Assembly (NCBI RefSeq): GCF_004801295.1
Contig: NZ_SSOC01000005.1
Span: 186,001-250,000, forward strand
Origin: Pseudothauera nasutitermitis
Lineage (GTDB): Bacteria > Pseudomonadota > Gammaproteobacteria > Burkholderiales > Rhodocyclaceae
DNA length: 64,000 nt
Direction of reading: 5' to 3'
Below, piece by piece: positions 31,720 through 41,780 of the stretch. The notes under the pieces were generated by a model. The model worked only from the letters and a program-made list of their open reading frames with translations, was not told the DNA's origin and made no database searches. Position 1 is the first letter of the stretch, and every line of letters starts with the position of its first letter. The position numbers and the translations under genes were made by a program.

Positions 31720-32460
31720 TCAGTCCGCGCGCGCAAGCACCACGGTGATATTGTCGCGTCCGCCGGCCCGGTTGGCACCCTGGACCAGCGCCGCCGCCTG
31801 TTCTTCGAGCGTGTCGCCCTCCGCCAGCAGGCCGGCGATGGTATCGTCATCCAGCATGTCGGTGAGCCCATCCGAGCATAGCAACAGCAGGTCGCCGGTG
31901 CACAGGTCAACTTCGCCGGCATCGGCTTCCACGCCCGGCATCACGCCCAGCGCCCGCGTCAGCATGCCACGAAACGGAGCCAGGCGGGCCTGCTCGGCGG
32001 TAATCATGCCGCCGTCGACCAAGTCCTGCAACATCGTGTGATCGCGCGTGAGTTGCGCCAGGCCGCCTGAACGAAAGCGGTAGAGCCGGGAATCGCCCAC
32101 GCTGGCGTAGATGAGCCGCCCGGGGCGCAGCACGGCGAGCAGCAGCGTGGCCCCCATGCCGATCAGTCCGCGTTCCCGCTCGGCCGCCGCGAGCACGGCC
32201 AGATTGGCCTGCTCGGCCGCCTCGCACAAGCGCTGCGCCAGCATGGCGGCGGGGTCGGCCAGGCGGGGTTGCAGCCACGCACAGGCCTGTTCGACCGCGA
32301 TGCGCGCGGCCACGTCGCCGCCCCGGTGCCCCCCCATGCCGTCGGCCAGCACGGCACAGGCCTGCTCCTCGAGCACGTGGAACACGTCCTCGTTGCGCGG
32401 GCGCTGGCGGCCGACGTGGCTCAGGCCGGCCCAGCGGATGGTTGGCGAAAAAGACTGCAT
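31720..32460 (-). CDS. PP2C-type protein phosphatase (PppA/Stp-like)
   Basis: 246 residues. All PP2C motifs are present: RNEDVF near the N-terminus, ADGMGGHRGG (metal-binding Asp), SVGDSRLYRF, LLCSDGLTDML and GGRDNITVVL. It would dephosphorylate phosphoserine/threonine proteins in the cytoplasm with Mn or Mg. Start 32460 is supported by GGGAG; an in-frame ATG 18 bases earlier lacks a ribosome-binding site. It is first in a two-gene unit with the FHA protein, an arrangement seen in T6SS post-translational control (kinase, phosphatase, FHA). Confidence 0.92.
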   Translation of the reverse strand: MQSFSPTIRWAGLSHVGRQRPRNEDVFHVLEEQACAVLADGMGGHRGGDVAARIAVEQACAWLQPRLADPAAMLAQRLCEAAEQANLAVLAAAERERGLIGMGATLLLAVLRPGRLIYASVGDSRLYRFRSGGLAQLTRDHTMLQDLVDGGMITAEQARLAPFRGMLTRALGVMPGVEADAGEVDLCTGDLLLLCSDGLTDMLDDDTIAGLLAEGDTLEEQAAALVQGANRAGGRDNITVVLARAD

Positions 32461-32593
32461 GAGGGACTCCCGGGCCATGCCGACGCCGGTCGCAAGCCGG
32501 CCGCGCGGCCGCAGCATGCCAGCATTCTAACGCGCCGGCCCGATGATCGCCGGGCGGGTGCGCGAAGCCTGCGCGCACCTCTACACGCCCACG

Positions 32594-32636
32594 CAAAGAA
32601 AACGGGCGGCACACCGGCCTTGCCGGCATGCCGCCC
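32594..32636 (-). terminator. Rho-independent terminator after sucD
   Basis: A 15-bp stem (GGGCGGCATGCCGGC with its near-perfect complement) and a three-base loop, followed on the minus strand by GTTTTCTTT. It lies 26 bases after the sucD stop and separates sucCD from the phosphatase gene. Confidence 0.85.
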
Positions 32637-32661
32637 GTTCGGGCGCGCCCTCAGGCGCGGA

Positions 32662-33555
32662 TCAGAGCAGGCTCTTGAGCAGCTTGCCCATCTCGGACGG
32701 GTTGCGGGTCACCGTGAAGCCGCACTCTTCCATGATGGCGAGCTTGGCGTCGGCGGTGTCCTCGCCGCCGGAGATCAGCGCACCGGCGTGGCCCATGCGC
32801 TTGCCGGCCGGCGCGGTGACGCCGGCGATGAAGCCGACCACCGGCTTCTTCATGTGGTCCTTCACCCAGCGCGCGGCTTCGGCTTCGTCCGGACCGCCGA
32901 TCTCGCCGATCATGATCACCGCGTCGGTGTCCGGATCGTCGTTGAAGGCCTGCATCACGTCGATGTGCTTGAGACCGTTGATCGGATCGCCACCGATGCC
33001 GACCGCCGAGGACTGGCCCAAGCCCAGCTCGGTGAGCTGCGCCACGGCTTCGTAGGTCAGCGTGCCGGAACGCGACACCACGCCGATGCGGCCCTTCTTG
33101 TGGATGTGGCCGGGCATGATGCCGATCTTCACTTCATCGGGGGTGATCAGGCCGGGGCAGTTGGGGCCGAGCAGCAGGGTCTTCTTGCCGCCGGCCGCTT
33201 CCTTGGCCTTCATCTTGTTGCGCACCACCAGCATGTCGCGCACCGGAATGCCCTCGGTGATGCAGATGGCCAGATCCAGGTCGGCCTCGACCGCTTCCCA
33301 GATCGCGTCGGCCGCGCCGGCGGGCGGCACGTAGATCACCGACACGGTGGCGCCGGTTTGGGCCGCGGCTTCCTTCACGGAGGCGTAGATGGGCACGTCG
33401 AAGATCTTCTCGCCGGCCTTCTTGGGGTTCACCCCGGCCACGAAGCAGTTCTTGCCGTTGGCGTACTCGATGCACTTCTCGGTGTGGAACTGCCCGGTCT
33501 TGCCGGTGATGCCCTGGGTGATGATCTTGGTGTCTTTGTTGATGTAGATGGACAT
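32662..33555 (-). CDS. sucD: Succinyl-CoA synthetase alpha subunit
   Basis: 297 residues. It has the CoA-binding N-terminal Rossmann domain (IITQGITGKTGQFHT), the VSRSGTLTYEAVAQL segment, and the phosphohistidine loop GHAGALISGGEDTADAK near residue 245. With SucC it converts succinyl-CoA and ADP or GDP with phosphate to succinate and ATP or GTP in the TCA cycle. It begins 11 bases after sucC and is closed by a strong terminator. Size and motifs are fully standard. Confidence 0.98.
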   Translation of the reverse strand: MSIYINKDTKIITQGITGKTGQFHTEKCIEYANGKNCFVAGVNPKKAGEKIFDVPIYASVKEAAAQTGATVSVIYVPPAGAADAIWEAVEADLDLAICITEGIPVRDMLVVRNKMKAKEAAGGKKTLLLGPNCPGLITPDEVKIGIMPGHIHKKGRIGVVSRSGTLTYEAVAQLTELGLGQSSAVGIGGDPINGLKHIDVMQAFNDDPDTDAVIMIGEIGGPDEAEAARWVKDHMKKPVVGFIAGVTAPAGKRMGHAGALISGGEDTADAKLAIMEECGFTVTRNPSEMGKLLKSLL

Positions 33556-33566
33556 GGAAGCTCTCC

Positions 33567-34727
<1,161 letters not shown>

Positions 34728-34985
34728 GGTTGCCCTTCGATCAAAGCCGCGGCGCGAAACCGCCCGCGAACAGGTTGATGGGTCGTTCGGGGCACAGCCC
34801 CACGGCACGCGCCAGCCTCCCTCGCCCGACACGTACACCGTTTGCGGAACGGCCGCCGGGGCCGCTCCCTCCTTTGGTCCCACGGCAACCGACGCACTCG
34901 ACGCAAGTGCAGCAGGACCGCGGGATTATAACCGGATTTGCCCGCCGTCACGGGGCGCGATGCCAGCGCCCCGGCGGGATTGGCG

Positions 34986-35537
34986 TCAGTCGCCGGCGTT
35001 TTTGCGGTGCCACTTCGGATAGTAGCGGCGCACCGTCTCGGAGCCCGTGTCGAGCGCGTGGCAGCGGTCGAGCTGGAACGGCTTCTCGCCATGGTCCGCG
35101 TTGTCGCGCTGAAAGGTGGCGTAGGTCTGGATCGCCGCGGTGGACAGGCTGTACAGCAGTTCGGTGATATGCGTACAGCCGCGCACGTCGGCGAACATCT
35201 CTCCCACGGTGCGGCGGAAGCCGCGCACCAGGTTGAGCCCGACCAGGCGGCCGTACGCCGGCCCGATGGTGTCGCACCCGCCCGGATACGGCACCCAGTC
35301 CGAACAGGCCTCGGCCTCGACGATGTTGAAAGCGGCATCGATCGCCACGCGCACCCGCATGGCGTGCACCGGATCGCCGGCGCGGCGCATGCCGGAGGCG
35401 ATCTGGTAATCGACATCCTTCACATCGGTCAGGCTGGCTTCCAGTTCGAGCAGGCCGTCTTCGCGGCGGTAGCCCTCGACTTCGATACGCCGGACATGGA
35501 CACGCTGGCGCGGGCGCTTGGGGGAGGAAAGCGGCAT
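34986..35537 (-). CDS. DUF2889 family protein
   Basis: 183 residues, soluble. Visible features are the basic N-terminus RQRVHVRRIEVEGYRRED, a DVKDVDYQIASGMRRAGDPV stretch, and a Cys/His-containing core: CSDWVPYPGGCDTIG, MFADVRGCTHITELLYSL and DRCHAL. These fit DUF2889, a family of unknown function. The Cys and His spacing suggests metal binding, but this is not shown. Start 35537 is the ATG that begins the conserved part. It is divergent from the FimV-like gene across a 211-base gap and separated from sucC. Confidence 0.85.
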   Translation of the reverse strand: MPLSSPKRPRQRVHVRRIEVEGYRREDGLLELEASLTDVKDVDYQIASGMRRAGDPVHAMRVRVAIDAAFNIVEAEACSDWVPYPGGCDTIGPAYGRLVGLNLVRGFRRTVGEMFADVRGCTHITELLYSLSTAAIQTYATFQRDNADHGEKPFQLDRCHALDTGSETVRRYYPKWHRKNAGD

Positions 35538-35748
35538 TCTTCTGAGGACGTACGGTAACGTATGGTCGGCGATCTTACCGCGATTCGACAACGACGCGCG
35601 CCCGGCCAGGCAAGCCCCCTTGTGCGGCGCAGCGTGAATTTATGCACATTGCAGATGCATGTCGGCGCACAAGCCCGTAGAATGGCGCCCTGCCAATACT
35701 TGTGAACATGACGGACTCCAGGCGCCCCCGGCCCTTGTCACCCGGATC

Positions 35749-37713
35749 ATGAGAAGACCTCTTCCCGCACTGCCCCTTGTGGCCCTCGCCCTGTTCCTGT
35801 GCCTCCCCGCGACGGCAGGCGCGGTCCAGCTCGGAGAAGTGGTCGCCCAGTCGGCGATCGGCGAACCCCTGCGGGTAGAAATCCGCCTCGCCGGCGGCGA
35901 TCCCGCGCAGGCCGCCGACTGTCTGCGCGTGCGCGCCGGCGCGGCCGCCGAAGGTCCGTGGATCCCCCGCGCGCGCATCTCCACCACAGGCAGCGGCAGC
36001 AATGCCCGGGTCGTGCTCAGCGACGCAAGCCGCGTCAACGAACCAGTCGTGCGCATCGGCGTGGAAAACCGCTGCGGTGCGCAACTGCGTCGTGAATACG
36101 TCCTGCTGCTGCCCTTCCCCGGCGAAGTCAGCCTGCCCGCCACCGCCACCGCCGCGCCGGCACTGGCCGCCACGCCCGCCCGCGCGCCTTCCCCCGCGCC
36201 TGCCGCGCAGCGGCGCAGCGCGCAATCCGCTGGCGCGCCGCCCATTCAGACCTGGTACACCGTGGAGGGAGAATCCCTCGACAGCCTCGCCAGCGCCATG
36301 TACCCGCGTGATCCCGCGCAGCAGCGCCGCTTCATCGCTGCCGTGGCGATCGCCAACCCCGCGCTGTTTCCGGACGCGGCCGCACGCGCACGGCCGCTGC
36401 CAGCCGGCACCGAACTGCGCGTGCCCGAACCCTCGCGCATCCCCGCCAGCACCCCGGCGCCCGCACCCGCGGCGCGTGCCGCAGTGCCCCAGCCGCCCCC
36501 CGCGCCGCCGCGCGGCGACTCGCCGGCCGCCGCGCCCAGGTCGGCCGCGCCCACCGCCGCCGGCGCAGTACGGCACGACCGGCTGGTCGTGGAGATGGCC
36601 GACGAAGCGCCCCCGCAAGGCACGCCCGAAAGCCCGCTGCATGCCCGCGAACGCGAACTGGTGGCCTCTGTGGACCGCAGCATCCAGGCGCAGCTGGAAC
36701 TCTTCGAACGCATCCGCGAGCTCGAACGCATCCAGGCCGCGCTGATCGAACGCGCCAATCAGCTGGGCGTCGGCCTGCCCGGGCAGATCGCCGAGGCGCA
36801 GGCCACCCGCGCCGTCGCCGTACCGGTGGCACCGCCGCCCCCCGCCGTCGAACAGGCTACCGAACCGGTGGCGGCGGCGGCGGCGGCGGCGGCGGCCGAA
36901 CGCCCCAACGACTGGCCGCTGTTCCTCGCCCTGTTCGTCGCCGTGGTCGCCACCTTGCTCGGCATCCAGCGCTTCCAGCGCCGGGCGCCGGCTCCGCGCG
37001 CCCTGCCGGTTGCCGCCGCACTCCCGCCGGAAACCGCGCCGGGCGTCTGGCCCGAGGAAGCGCGCACGACATCGGGCAGCGAACCGCTGCGCGGCGCCGA
37101 CATCACCCGCCCGCCGAAAACGCTGGTGGAAGAGGAAGAGCCGCCGCAGCCGAACTACGACTGGGCCGCCCCCTCGCTGCCGCCCGAACTGCCCGCGCCC
37201 ATCGTCGTGCATGACGAAGTGGTCGAGGAGCACGAATCGGCGGTGGAGCTGGCGGACATCATGATGAGCTTCGGCCGCATGCAGGGCGCGGCGGAAACCC
37301 TCGCCGAGTTCATCCGCAGCAATCCGCGCCAGGCCCTCCAGCCCTGGCTGAAGCTGCTCGACGTCTATCGCGCCGCCGGCATGCGCCCCGAGTTCGACGG
37401 CCTGTCGCGCCAGCTCAACAAGACCTTCAACGTCAGGACGGTCACCTGGGACAGCTACGACGAGGCCCGCGCCGCCGTCGAACGTGTCGAGGACATGCCC
37501 CATCTGGTCGAGCAGCTGTGCCGCGACTGGGGGACGGTGGAATGCCAGGCCTACCTGGAACACCTGATCCGCGACAACCGCGAAGGCACGCGCCAGGGCT
37601 TCCCCCTCAGCGTCATCGACGAACTGCTGACCCTGGCCACCGTGCTGGAAGCCGAACTGGGCCGCTACCGCCCGCCCGTGACCACGCACTCCCCGACCAG
37701 CACGCTGCACTGA
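35749..37713 (+). CDS. FimV-like membrane protein with LysM motif
   Basis: 654 residues. There is an N-terminal signal peptide (residues 1-24), then the FimV N-terminal domain (VQLGEVVAQSAIGEPLRVEI), a Pro/Ala linker, and a LysM-like motif near 165-225 (TWYTVEGESLDSLASAMY and PAGTELRVP). A further Pro/Ala linker is followed by a short coiled coil near 300-345. One membrane helix lies near 388-405 (WPLFLALFVAVVATLLG), and the cytoplasmic end (about 495-640) is TPR-like. FimV proteins bind peptidoglycan and act in type IV pilus assembly and polar signalling. The usual C-terminal FimV domain is not obvious and the protein is shorter than Pseudomonas FimV. Start 35749 gives the signal peptide. 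Confidence 0.85.
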   Translation: MRRPLPALPLVALALFLCLPATAGAVQLGEVVAQSAIGEPLRVEIRLAGGDPAQAADCLRVRAGAAAEGPWIPRARISTTGSGSNARVVLSDASRVNEPVVRIGVENRCGAQLRREYVLLLPFPGEVSLPATATAAPALAATPARAPSPAPAAQRRSAQSAGAPPIQTWYTVEGESLDSLASAMYPRDPAQQRRFIAAVAIANPALFPDAAARARPLPAGTELRVPEPSRIPASTPAPAPAARAAVPQPPPAPPRGDSPAAAPRSAAPTAAGAVRHDRLVVEMADEAPPQGTPESPLHARERELVASVDRSIQAQLELFERIRELERIQAALIERANQLGVGLPGQIAEAQATRAVAVPVAPPPPAVEQATEPVAAAAAAAAAERPNDWPLFLALFVAVVATLLGIQRFQRRAPAPRALPVAAALPPETAPGVWPEEARTTSGSEPLRGADITRPPKTLVEEEEPPQPNYDWAAPSLPPELPAPIVVHDEVVEEHESAVELADIMMSFGRMQGAAETLAEFIRSNPRQALQPWLKLLDVYRAAGMRPEFDGLSRQLNKTFNVRTVTWDSYDEARAAVERVEDMPHLVEQLCRDWGTVECQAYLEHLIRDNREGTRQGFPLSVIDELLTLATVLEAELGRYRPPVTTHSPTSTLH

Positions 37714-37734
37714 GCCGGCCCCCGGCCGGGGCCC

Positions 37735-38481
37735 TCAAACCGGGTTGTCGAGATCCACGAACTCGGCATCCAGCCCCAGCGTCTCGCGCAGATAGCGCGC
37801 CAGCGCCTTGGCGCCGTAGCGCTCGGTGGCATGATGACCGGCGGCCAGGTAGGGCACGCCGGATTCGCGCGCCAGATGCACGGTCTGCTCGGAGATTTCA
37901 CCGGATACGTACAGGTCGGCGCCGGCCAGGATGGCCTGTTCGAAGTAGCCCTGCGCCCCGCCGGTACACCACGCCACGCGCCGCACCGGCCGGTCCGCGT
38001 CGCCCACCAGCAGCGGATCGCGCCCCAGCCGGGCGGCCACGCCGCGCGCCAGCTGGCCAGCGCTTTCCAGCTGTTCCGGCGCGCCCAGCCAGCCCAGTTC
38101 CTGGTCCGCGAAACGCCCCAGCGCCCGCCAGCCCATCAGGCGGCCGAGCTGGGCGTTGTTGCCCAGCTCCGCATGCACGTCCAGCGGCAGGTGGTAGGCC
38201 AGCAGGCTGATGTCGTGGCGCAGCAGCGCGCCCAGCCTGCGCTTGCGGATGCCGGTGATGCGCCCGTCCTCGCCTTTCCAGAAATAGCCGTGATGGACCA
38301 GCAGCGCATCGAAGCCATCGGCCACCGCGCGGTCCACCAGCTCCTGGCTGGCGGTCACGCCGCACAGCACGCGGCGCACTTCGGGGCGTCCTTCCACTTG
38401 CAACCCGTTTGGGCAATAATCGCGCAGGCGCGAGACTTCAAGCAGTTCGTCAAGGTGTGTGTGCAGCGCGTTGAGTTGCAT
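37735..38481 (-). CDS. NIF3-family dinuclear metal-centre protein
   Basis: 248 residues, the short NIF3 form. Metal-ligand motifs are clear: ALLVHHGYFWKGE, AYHLPLDVHAELGNN and the C-terminal AAGHHATERYGAKAL. Homologues include GTP cyclohydrolase I type 2-like proteins and E. coli YbgI, whose exact role is unsettled. No signal peptide. It is divergent from the DegS-like protease with a 68-base gap and converges with the FimV-like gene. Start 38481 is favoured over an ATG 42 bases earlier, which lies in the shared promoter region. Confidence 0.92.
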   Translation of the reverse strand: MQLNALHTHLDELLEVSRLRDYCPNGLQVEGRPEVRRVLCGVTASQELVDRAVADGFDALLVHHGYFWKGEDGRITGIRKRRLGALLRHDISLLAYHLPLDVHAELGNNAQLGRLMGWRALGRFADQELGWLGAPEQLESAGQLARGVAARLGRDPLLVGDADRPVRRVAWCTGGAQGYFEQAILAGADLYVSGEISEQTVHLARESGVPYLAAGHHATERYGAKALARYLRETLGLDAEFVDLDNPV

Positions 38482-38549
38482 GCCGTCTCCGTCCTTCTTC
38501 CCGATCCTCTCCGGCGGGGGCACACCGCCGCCGGTCTTAGAACAATATT

Positions 38550-39728
38550 ATGCGCCGCCTCTGGCTCGTCTTTACCCAGGCCGTGACGATCAGCGTCGCG
38601 GTCCTGTTCGTCGTCAGCACGCTCAAGCCGGAATGGCTGCGCAGTGCTGCGCCCGCTTCGGTCGTGGCCATCTTCGAGGCCCCCGGCAACGGCCAGGCCG
38701 CCGAAGCACCGCACGCCCCGGGCTCCTACGCGCCGGCCGCGCAGCGCTCGATGCCGGCGGTGGTGCACATCTTCACCAGCAAGGAGGTCGGCGCGCAGCG
38801 CCATCCGCTGTTCGACGATCCCATCTTCCGCCACTTCTTCGGCGACCGTCAGGACAACGCGCCGCGCCAGCGCTCGGCCGGCCTCGGCTCGGGCGTCATC
38901 GTCAGCCCGGACGGCTTCGTGCTGACCAACAACCACGTCATCGAGGCGGCCGACGAGATCGAGGTCGCCCTCAACGACGGACGCAAGTTCCCCGCCCGCC
39001 TGGTGGGCCGCGATCCGGAAACCGATCTGGCCGTGCTCAAGCTGGAAACCGACGCGCAGTTCCCGGTGATCACCTTCGCCCAGCCGGACAACCTGCAGGT
39101 CGGCGACGTGGTGCTGGCCATCGGCAACCCGTTCGGGGTCGGCCAGACGGTGACCATGGGCATCATCTCCGCGCTGGGGCGCACCCAGTTGGGCATCAAC
39201 ACCTTCGAGAACTACATCCAGACCGACGCGGCGATCAACCCGGGCAACTCCGGCGGTGCGCTGGTGGACGCGCAAGGCAATCTGGTGGGCATCAACACGG
39301 CGATCTACTCGCGCTCGGGCGGCTCGCTGGGCATCGGCTTCGCCATTCCGGTTTCGCTGGCGCGCAGCGTGCTGGAGCAGATCGTCACCAACGGCGAGGT
39401 GACGCGCGGCTGGGTGGGCGTGGAAATCCAGGAGATCACCCCGGAACTGGCCGATTCCTTCGGCCTCGGCGAAACCAGCGGCGCGCTGATCGCCGGTGTG
39501 CTGCGCGGCAGCCCGGCCGAGCGCGCGGGCATCCGCCCGGGCGACATCCTGGTCGGCGTGGATGGGCGCGGCGTGCGCGACACCAAGAGCATGCTGGAGA
39601 TGGTGGCCGCGCTGCCGCCGGGCAACGTCGCCACCTTCAGTATCCGTCGCGCCGAGACCGAACTGGAGTTGCGCGTGGAAGTGGGCCGCCGCCCTACCCC
39701 GCAGAACGTCCTGCAGCGCCCGCGCTGA
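38550..39728 (+). CDS. Periplasmic trypsin-like serine protease, DegS/HtrA family
   Basis: 392 residues. A single N-terminal membrane helix (about 8-24) anchors it. The protease domain has the full triad His129 (NNHVIE), Asp159 (TDLAVLK) and Ser234 (NPGNSGGAL). One PDZ domain follows (about 275-370). One PDZ plus a membrane anchor is the DegS/AlgW layout, which senses unfolded outer-membrane proteins and starts cleavage of an anti-sigma factor. The long PDZ linker and the SPAERAGIRPGDIL carboxylate loop are normal. It ends just before a bidirectional terminator shared with tatC. It lies next to tatABC, as in related betaproteobacteria. Confidence 0.93.
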   Translation: MRRLWLVFTQAVTISVAVLFVVSTLKPEWLRSAAPASVVAIFEAPGNGQAAEAPHAPGSYAPAAQRSMPAVVHIFTSKEVGAQRHPLFDDPIFRHFFGDRQDNAPRQRSAGLGSGVIVSPDGFVLTNNHVIEAADEIEVALNDGRKFPARLVGRDPETDLAVLKLETDAQFPVITFAQPDNLQVGDVVLAIGNPFGVGQTVTMGIISALGRTQLGINTFENYIQTDAAINPGNSGGALVDAQGNLVGINTAIYSRSGGSLGIGFAIPVSLARSVLEQIVTNGEVTRGWVGVEIQEITPELADSFGLGETSGALIAGVLRGSPAERAGIRPGDILVGVDGRGVRDTKSMLEMVAALPPGNVATFSIRRAETELELRVEVGRRPTPQNVLQRPR

Positions 39729-39738
39729 ACGGGTTTGC

Positions 39739-39778
39739 AAAAGCAGAAGGGGCGCGGATTCGCGCCCCTTCTGCTTTT
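39739..39778. terminator. Bidirectional terminator between the DegS-like gene and tatC
   Basis: An 18-bp perfect stem with a GATT loop. Its A/T-rich ends give a run of T in both directions (CTTTTTC on the plus strand, TTTTGC on the minus). It lies 10 bases after the protease stop and 17 bases after the tatC stop, so it can end both convergent transcripts. Confidence 0.9.
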
Positions 39779-39794
39779 TCACCGGCAAGCATGC

Positions 39795-40580
39795 TCAGCG
39801 CACGTCGCGCTCTTCGGCCTCCGCCCCCTCCAGGCGCTCGGCCGCCAATTGCCGGGCGGGGTCCGGTTTGGTGATGAGGCGCGCCAGCACGATGCCCAGT
39901 TCGTAGAGCAGACACATCGGCACGGCCAACATGAACTGCGAGATCACGTCGGGCGGCGTGACGATGGCAGCGATGATGAAGGCGCCGACGATCACATAGG
40001 GGCGCGCTTCCTTCAGCTTGTCCAGACCGACGACGCCGGTCTTGACCAGCACGATGACCACCACCGGCACCTCGAAGGTCAGGCCGAAGGCGAGGAACAG
40101 GGTCATCACGAAGGACAGGTATTGCTCGATGTCCGGCGCCGGCACGATGCTCTTCGGCGCGAATTCGGCGATGAACTTGAACACCGTGCCGAACACGAAG
40201 AAATAGCAGAACGCCATGCCGGCGAGGAACAGCAGCGTGGTGCCGAGCACCATCGGAATGGCCAGGCGGCGCTCATGGGCGTACAGCCCCGGCGCGATGA
40301 AGGCCCAGGCCTGGTAGAGCACGACCGGCAGGGCGAGCACGAAGGCCACCATCAGGGTGACCTTGACCGGCACGAAAAACGGCGTGACCACGCCGGTGGC
40401 GATCATGTGCGTGCCTTCCGGCAGCGTGTTCATCATCGGCAGCGCGAGCAGGTCGTAGATGTTGCCGGCCCATGGCATCAGGCAGACGAACACCAGGATG
40501 ACCGCCACGATGGCGCGCAGCAGACGGTCGCGCAGTTCGATCAGATGGGAGATGAAGGTTTCCTGCACGGGCGAGTTCAT
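39795..40580 (-). CDS. tatC: Twin-arginine translocase subunit TatC
   Basis: 261 residues with six membrane helices. The TatC family N-terminus SHLIELRDRLLRA is present, as is the conserved periplasmic and transmembrane segment FALPVVLYQAWAFIAPGLY. TatC with TatB recognises twin-arginine signal peptides of folded proteins at the inner membrane. It overlaps tatB by four bases (ATGA) and is followed by the shared terminator. Length and topology are standard. Confidence 0.97.
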   Translation of the reverse strand: MNSPVQETFISHLIELRDRLLRAIVAVILVFVCLMPWAGNIYDLLALPMMNTLPEGTHMIATGVVTPFFVPVKVTLMVAFVLALPVVLYQAWAFIAPGLYAHERRLAIPMVLGTTLLFLAGMAFCYFFVFGTVFKFIAEFAPKSIVPAPDIEQYLSFVMTLFLAFGLTFEVPVVVIVLVKTGVVGLDKLKEARPYVIVGAFIIAAIVTPPDVISQFMLAVPMCLLYELGIVLARLITKPDPARQLAAERLEGAEAEERDVR

Positions 40581-41092
40581 GCCTTCTCCACCGGCGCCCT
40601 GGCGGGGGTGTCGACCGGGCCCAGGCCCAGTTCGAGTTGTTGGTCGGCGGCCTCGACGGCACGTCCGTCTTCCTCGGACGCAGGCGTGGTGCGCTCTTCG
40701 GCGGCAGCGACCGGGGCCGGCGCGGGGCTCCCGTCGGCCGCCGGCGTGCTGGCCGGGGCGGCCTCGTCGGAGAGCGCCGTGCGTTCCACCGACGAAACCG
40801 CTTCGCTCACCTCGGCAGCGGCCTTGTTCAGGTCGGTTTCCAGGCTGCCGACCTGGTCGCGCACGTTGCTTTCGAGGTCGCGCGCCTGCTGCTCGACCTG
40901 CTGCTGGAGCTTCTTCAGCTCCTCGAGCTGCATCTCACGCTGGATGTCGGATTTCACGTCGCTGACGTAGCGCTGCAAGCGGCCGAGCAGGTGGCCGGCG
41001 GTGCGCGCGACCTTGGGCAGGCGCTCGGGCCCGAGCACCACCAGCGCGACGACCGCGATCACCATCAGCTCGGAAAAACTCAAATCGAACAT
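40577..41092 (-). CDS. tatB: Twin-arginine translocase subunit TatB
   Basis: 171 residues. One N-terminal membrane helix with the TatB pattern (FDLSFSELMVIAVVALVVLG, then GPERLPKVARTAG) is followed by an amphipathic helix, a coiled coil (about 45-85) and an acidic Ala/Pro/Glu-rich tail of low complexity. TatB forms the receptor with TatC. Between tatA and this gene is a hairpin that may lower its expression relative to TatA. The tail length varies between homologues, so the end is not a concern. Confidence 0.95.
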   Translation of the reverse strand: MFDLSFSELMVIAVVALVVLGPERLPKVARTAGHLLGRLQRYVSDVKSDIQREMQLEELKKLQQQVEQQARDLESNVRDQVGSLETDLNKAAAEVSEAVSSVERTALSDEAAPASTPAADGSPAPAPVAAAEERTTPASEEDGRAVEAADQQLELGLGPVDTPARAPVEKA

Positions 41093-41118
41093 GTTCTATC
41101 GCCCGAACCACGAAAACG

Positions 41119-41145
41119 AAGGGGCGCACTGGCACGGCGCCCCTT
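41119..41145 (-). terminator. Intercistronic hairpin between tatA and tatB
   Basis: A perfect 9-bp stem (AAGGGGCGC with its complement, nine-base loop) lies in the 79 bases between tatA and tatB. On the minus strand it is followed by TTCGTTTTCG, so it may act as a partial terminator, which would fit the need for more TatA than TatB and TatC. The T run is interrupted, so full termination is unlikely. Confidence 0.45.
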
Positions 41146-41171
41146 TATCGGTCAACACATTGCGGCGTGCT

Positions 41172-41408
41172 TCAGGAACCGGCCTTCTCGACCTTTTCCT
41201 TGGCCTCGCCTTCGATGATCTGGCCTTCGGCGATCTTCTGCTGCGGCTTGTCGGCATCGGCGGCGGCGTCCGCTTCCTTCATGCCGTCCTTGAAGCCCTT
41301 CACCGCGCCGCCCAGATCCTGGCCGATGTTGCGCAGTTTCTTGGTGCCGAACACCAGCAGCACGATGACCAGCACGATCAGCCAGTGCCAGATACTGAAA
41401 GAACCCAT
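41172..41408 (-). CDS. tatA: Twin-arginine translocase subunit TatA
   Basis: 78 residues. One membrane helix ([20 protein letters not shown]) with the family FG hinge leads into an amphipathic helix ([17 protein letters not shown]) and a charged tail. TatA oligomers form the pore-like part of the Tat pathway. It begins 10 bases after the HIT gene, at the end of the histidine operon, an order typical of betaproteobacteria. Confidence 0.97.
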   Translation of the reverse strand: MGSFSIWHWLIVLVIVLLVFGTKKLRNIGQDLGGAVKGFKDGMKEADAAADADKPQQKIAEGQIIEGEAKEKVEKAGS

Positions 41409-41418
41409 TCCTGTCTCC

Positions 41419-41769
41419 TTAACGCTTCAACATCGCCGGAAGGATTTCCGGCCCACCGAGGACGTGGATGTGCAGATGATACACCTCCTGCCGACCCACC
41501 CTGCCGGTGTTGACGATAGTTCTGAACCCATCCGTGGCGCCTTGTTCCCGCGCAATTTTGCCGGCCACCACCATCGCGCGGCCCAGCGCGGCCTCGTGCT
41601 CGTCTTCCAGTTCGGCCATCGAGGCGACGTGCACCTTGGGGATCACCAGGAAATGCACCGGGGCGATCGGGTTGATGTCGTGGAAGGCGAACACCAGATC
41701 GTCTTCGTAGATCTTGCGGGAGGGAATCTCGCCGCGCGCGATGCGGCAGAAGATGCAGTCGTCGCTCAT
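41419..41769 (-). CDS. HIT-family nucleotide-binding protein
   Basis: 116 residues. N-terminal [12 protein letters not shown] and the catalytic histidine triad HLHIHVLGG are intact. Members hydrolyse AMP-lysine or other nucleoside phosphoramidates (HinT-like). It lies 11 bases after hisE and 10 before tatA, an arrangement common in this bacterial group. Start 41769 gives the standard MSDDCIFC N-terminus; a longer frame upstream overlaps hisE and is not real. Confidence 0.94.
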   Translation of the reverse strand: MSDDCIFCRIARGEIPSRKIYEDDLVFAFHDINPIAPVHFLVIPKVHVASMAELEDEHEAALGRAMVVAGKIAREQGATDGFRTIVNTGRVGRQEVYHLHIHVLGGPEILPAMLKR

Positions 41770-41780
41770 CGGGGGATGCC

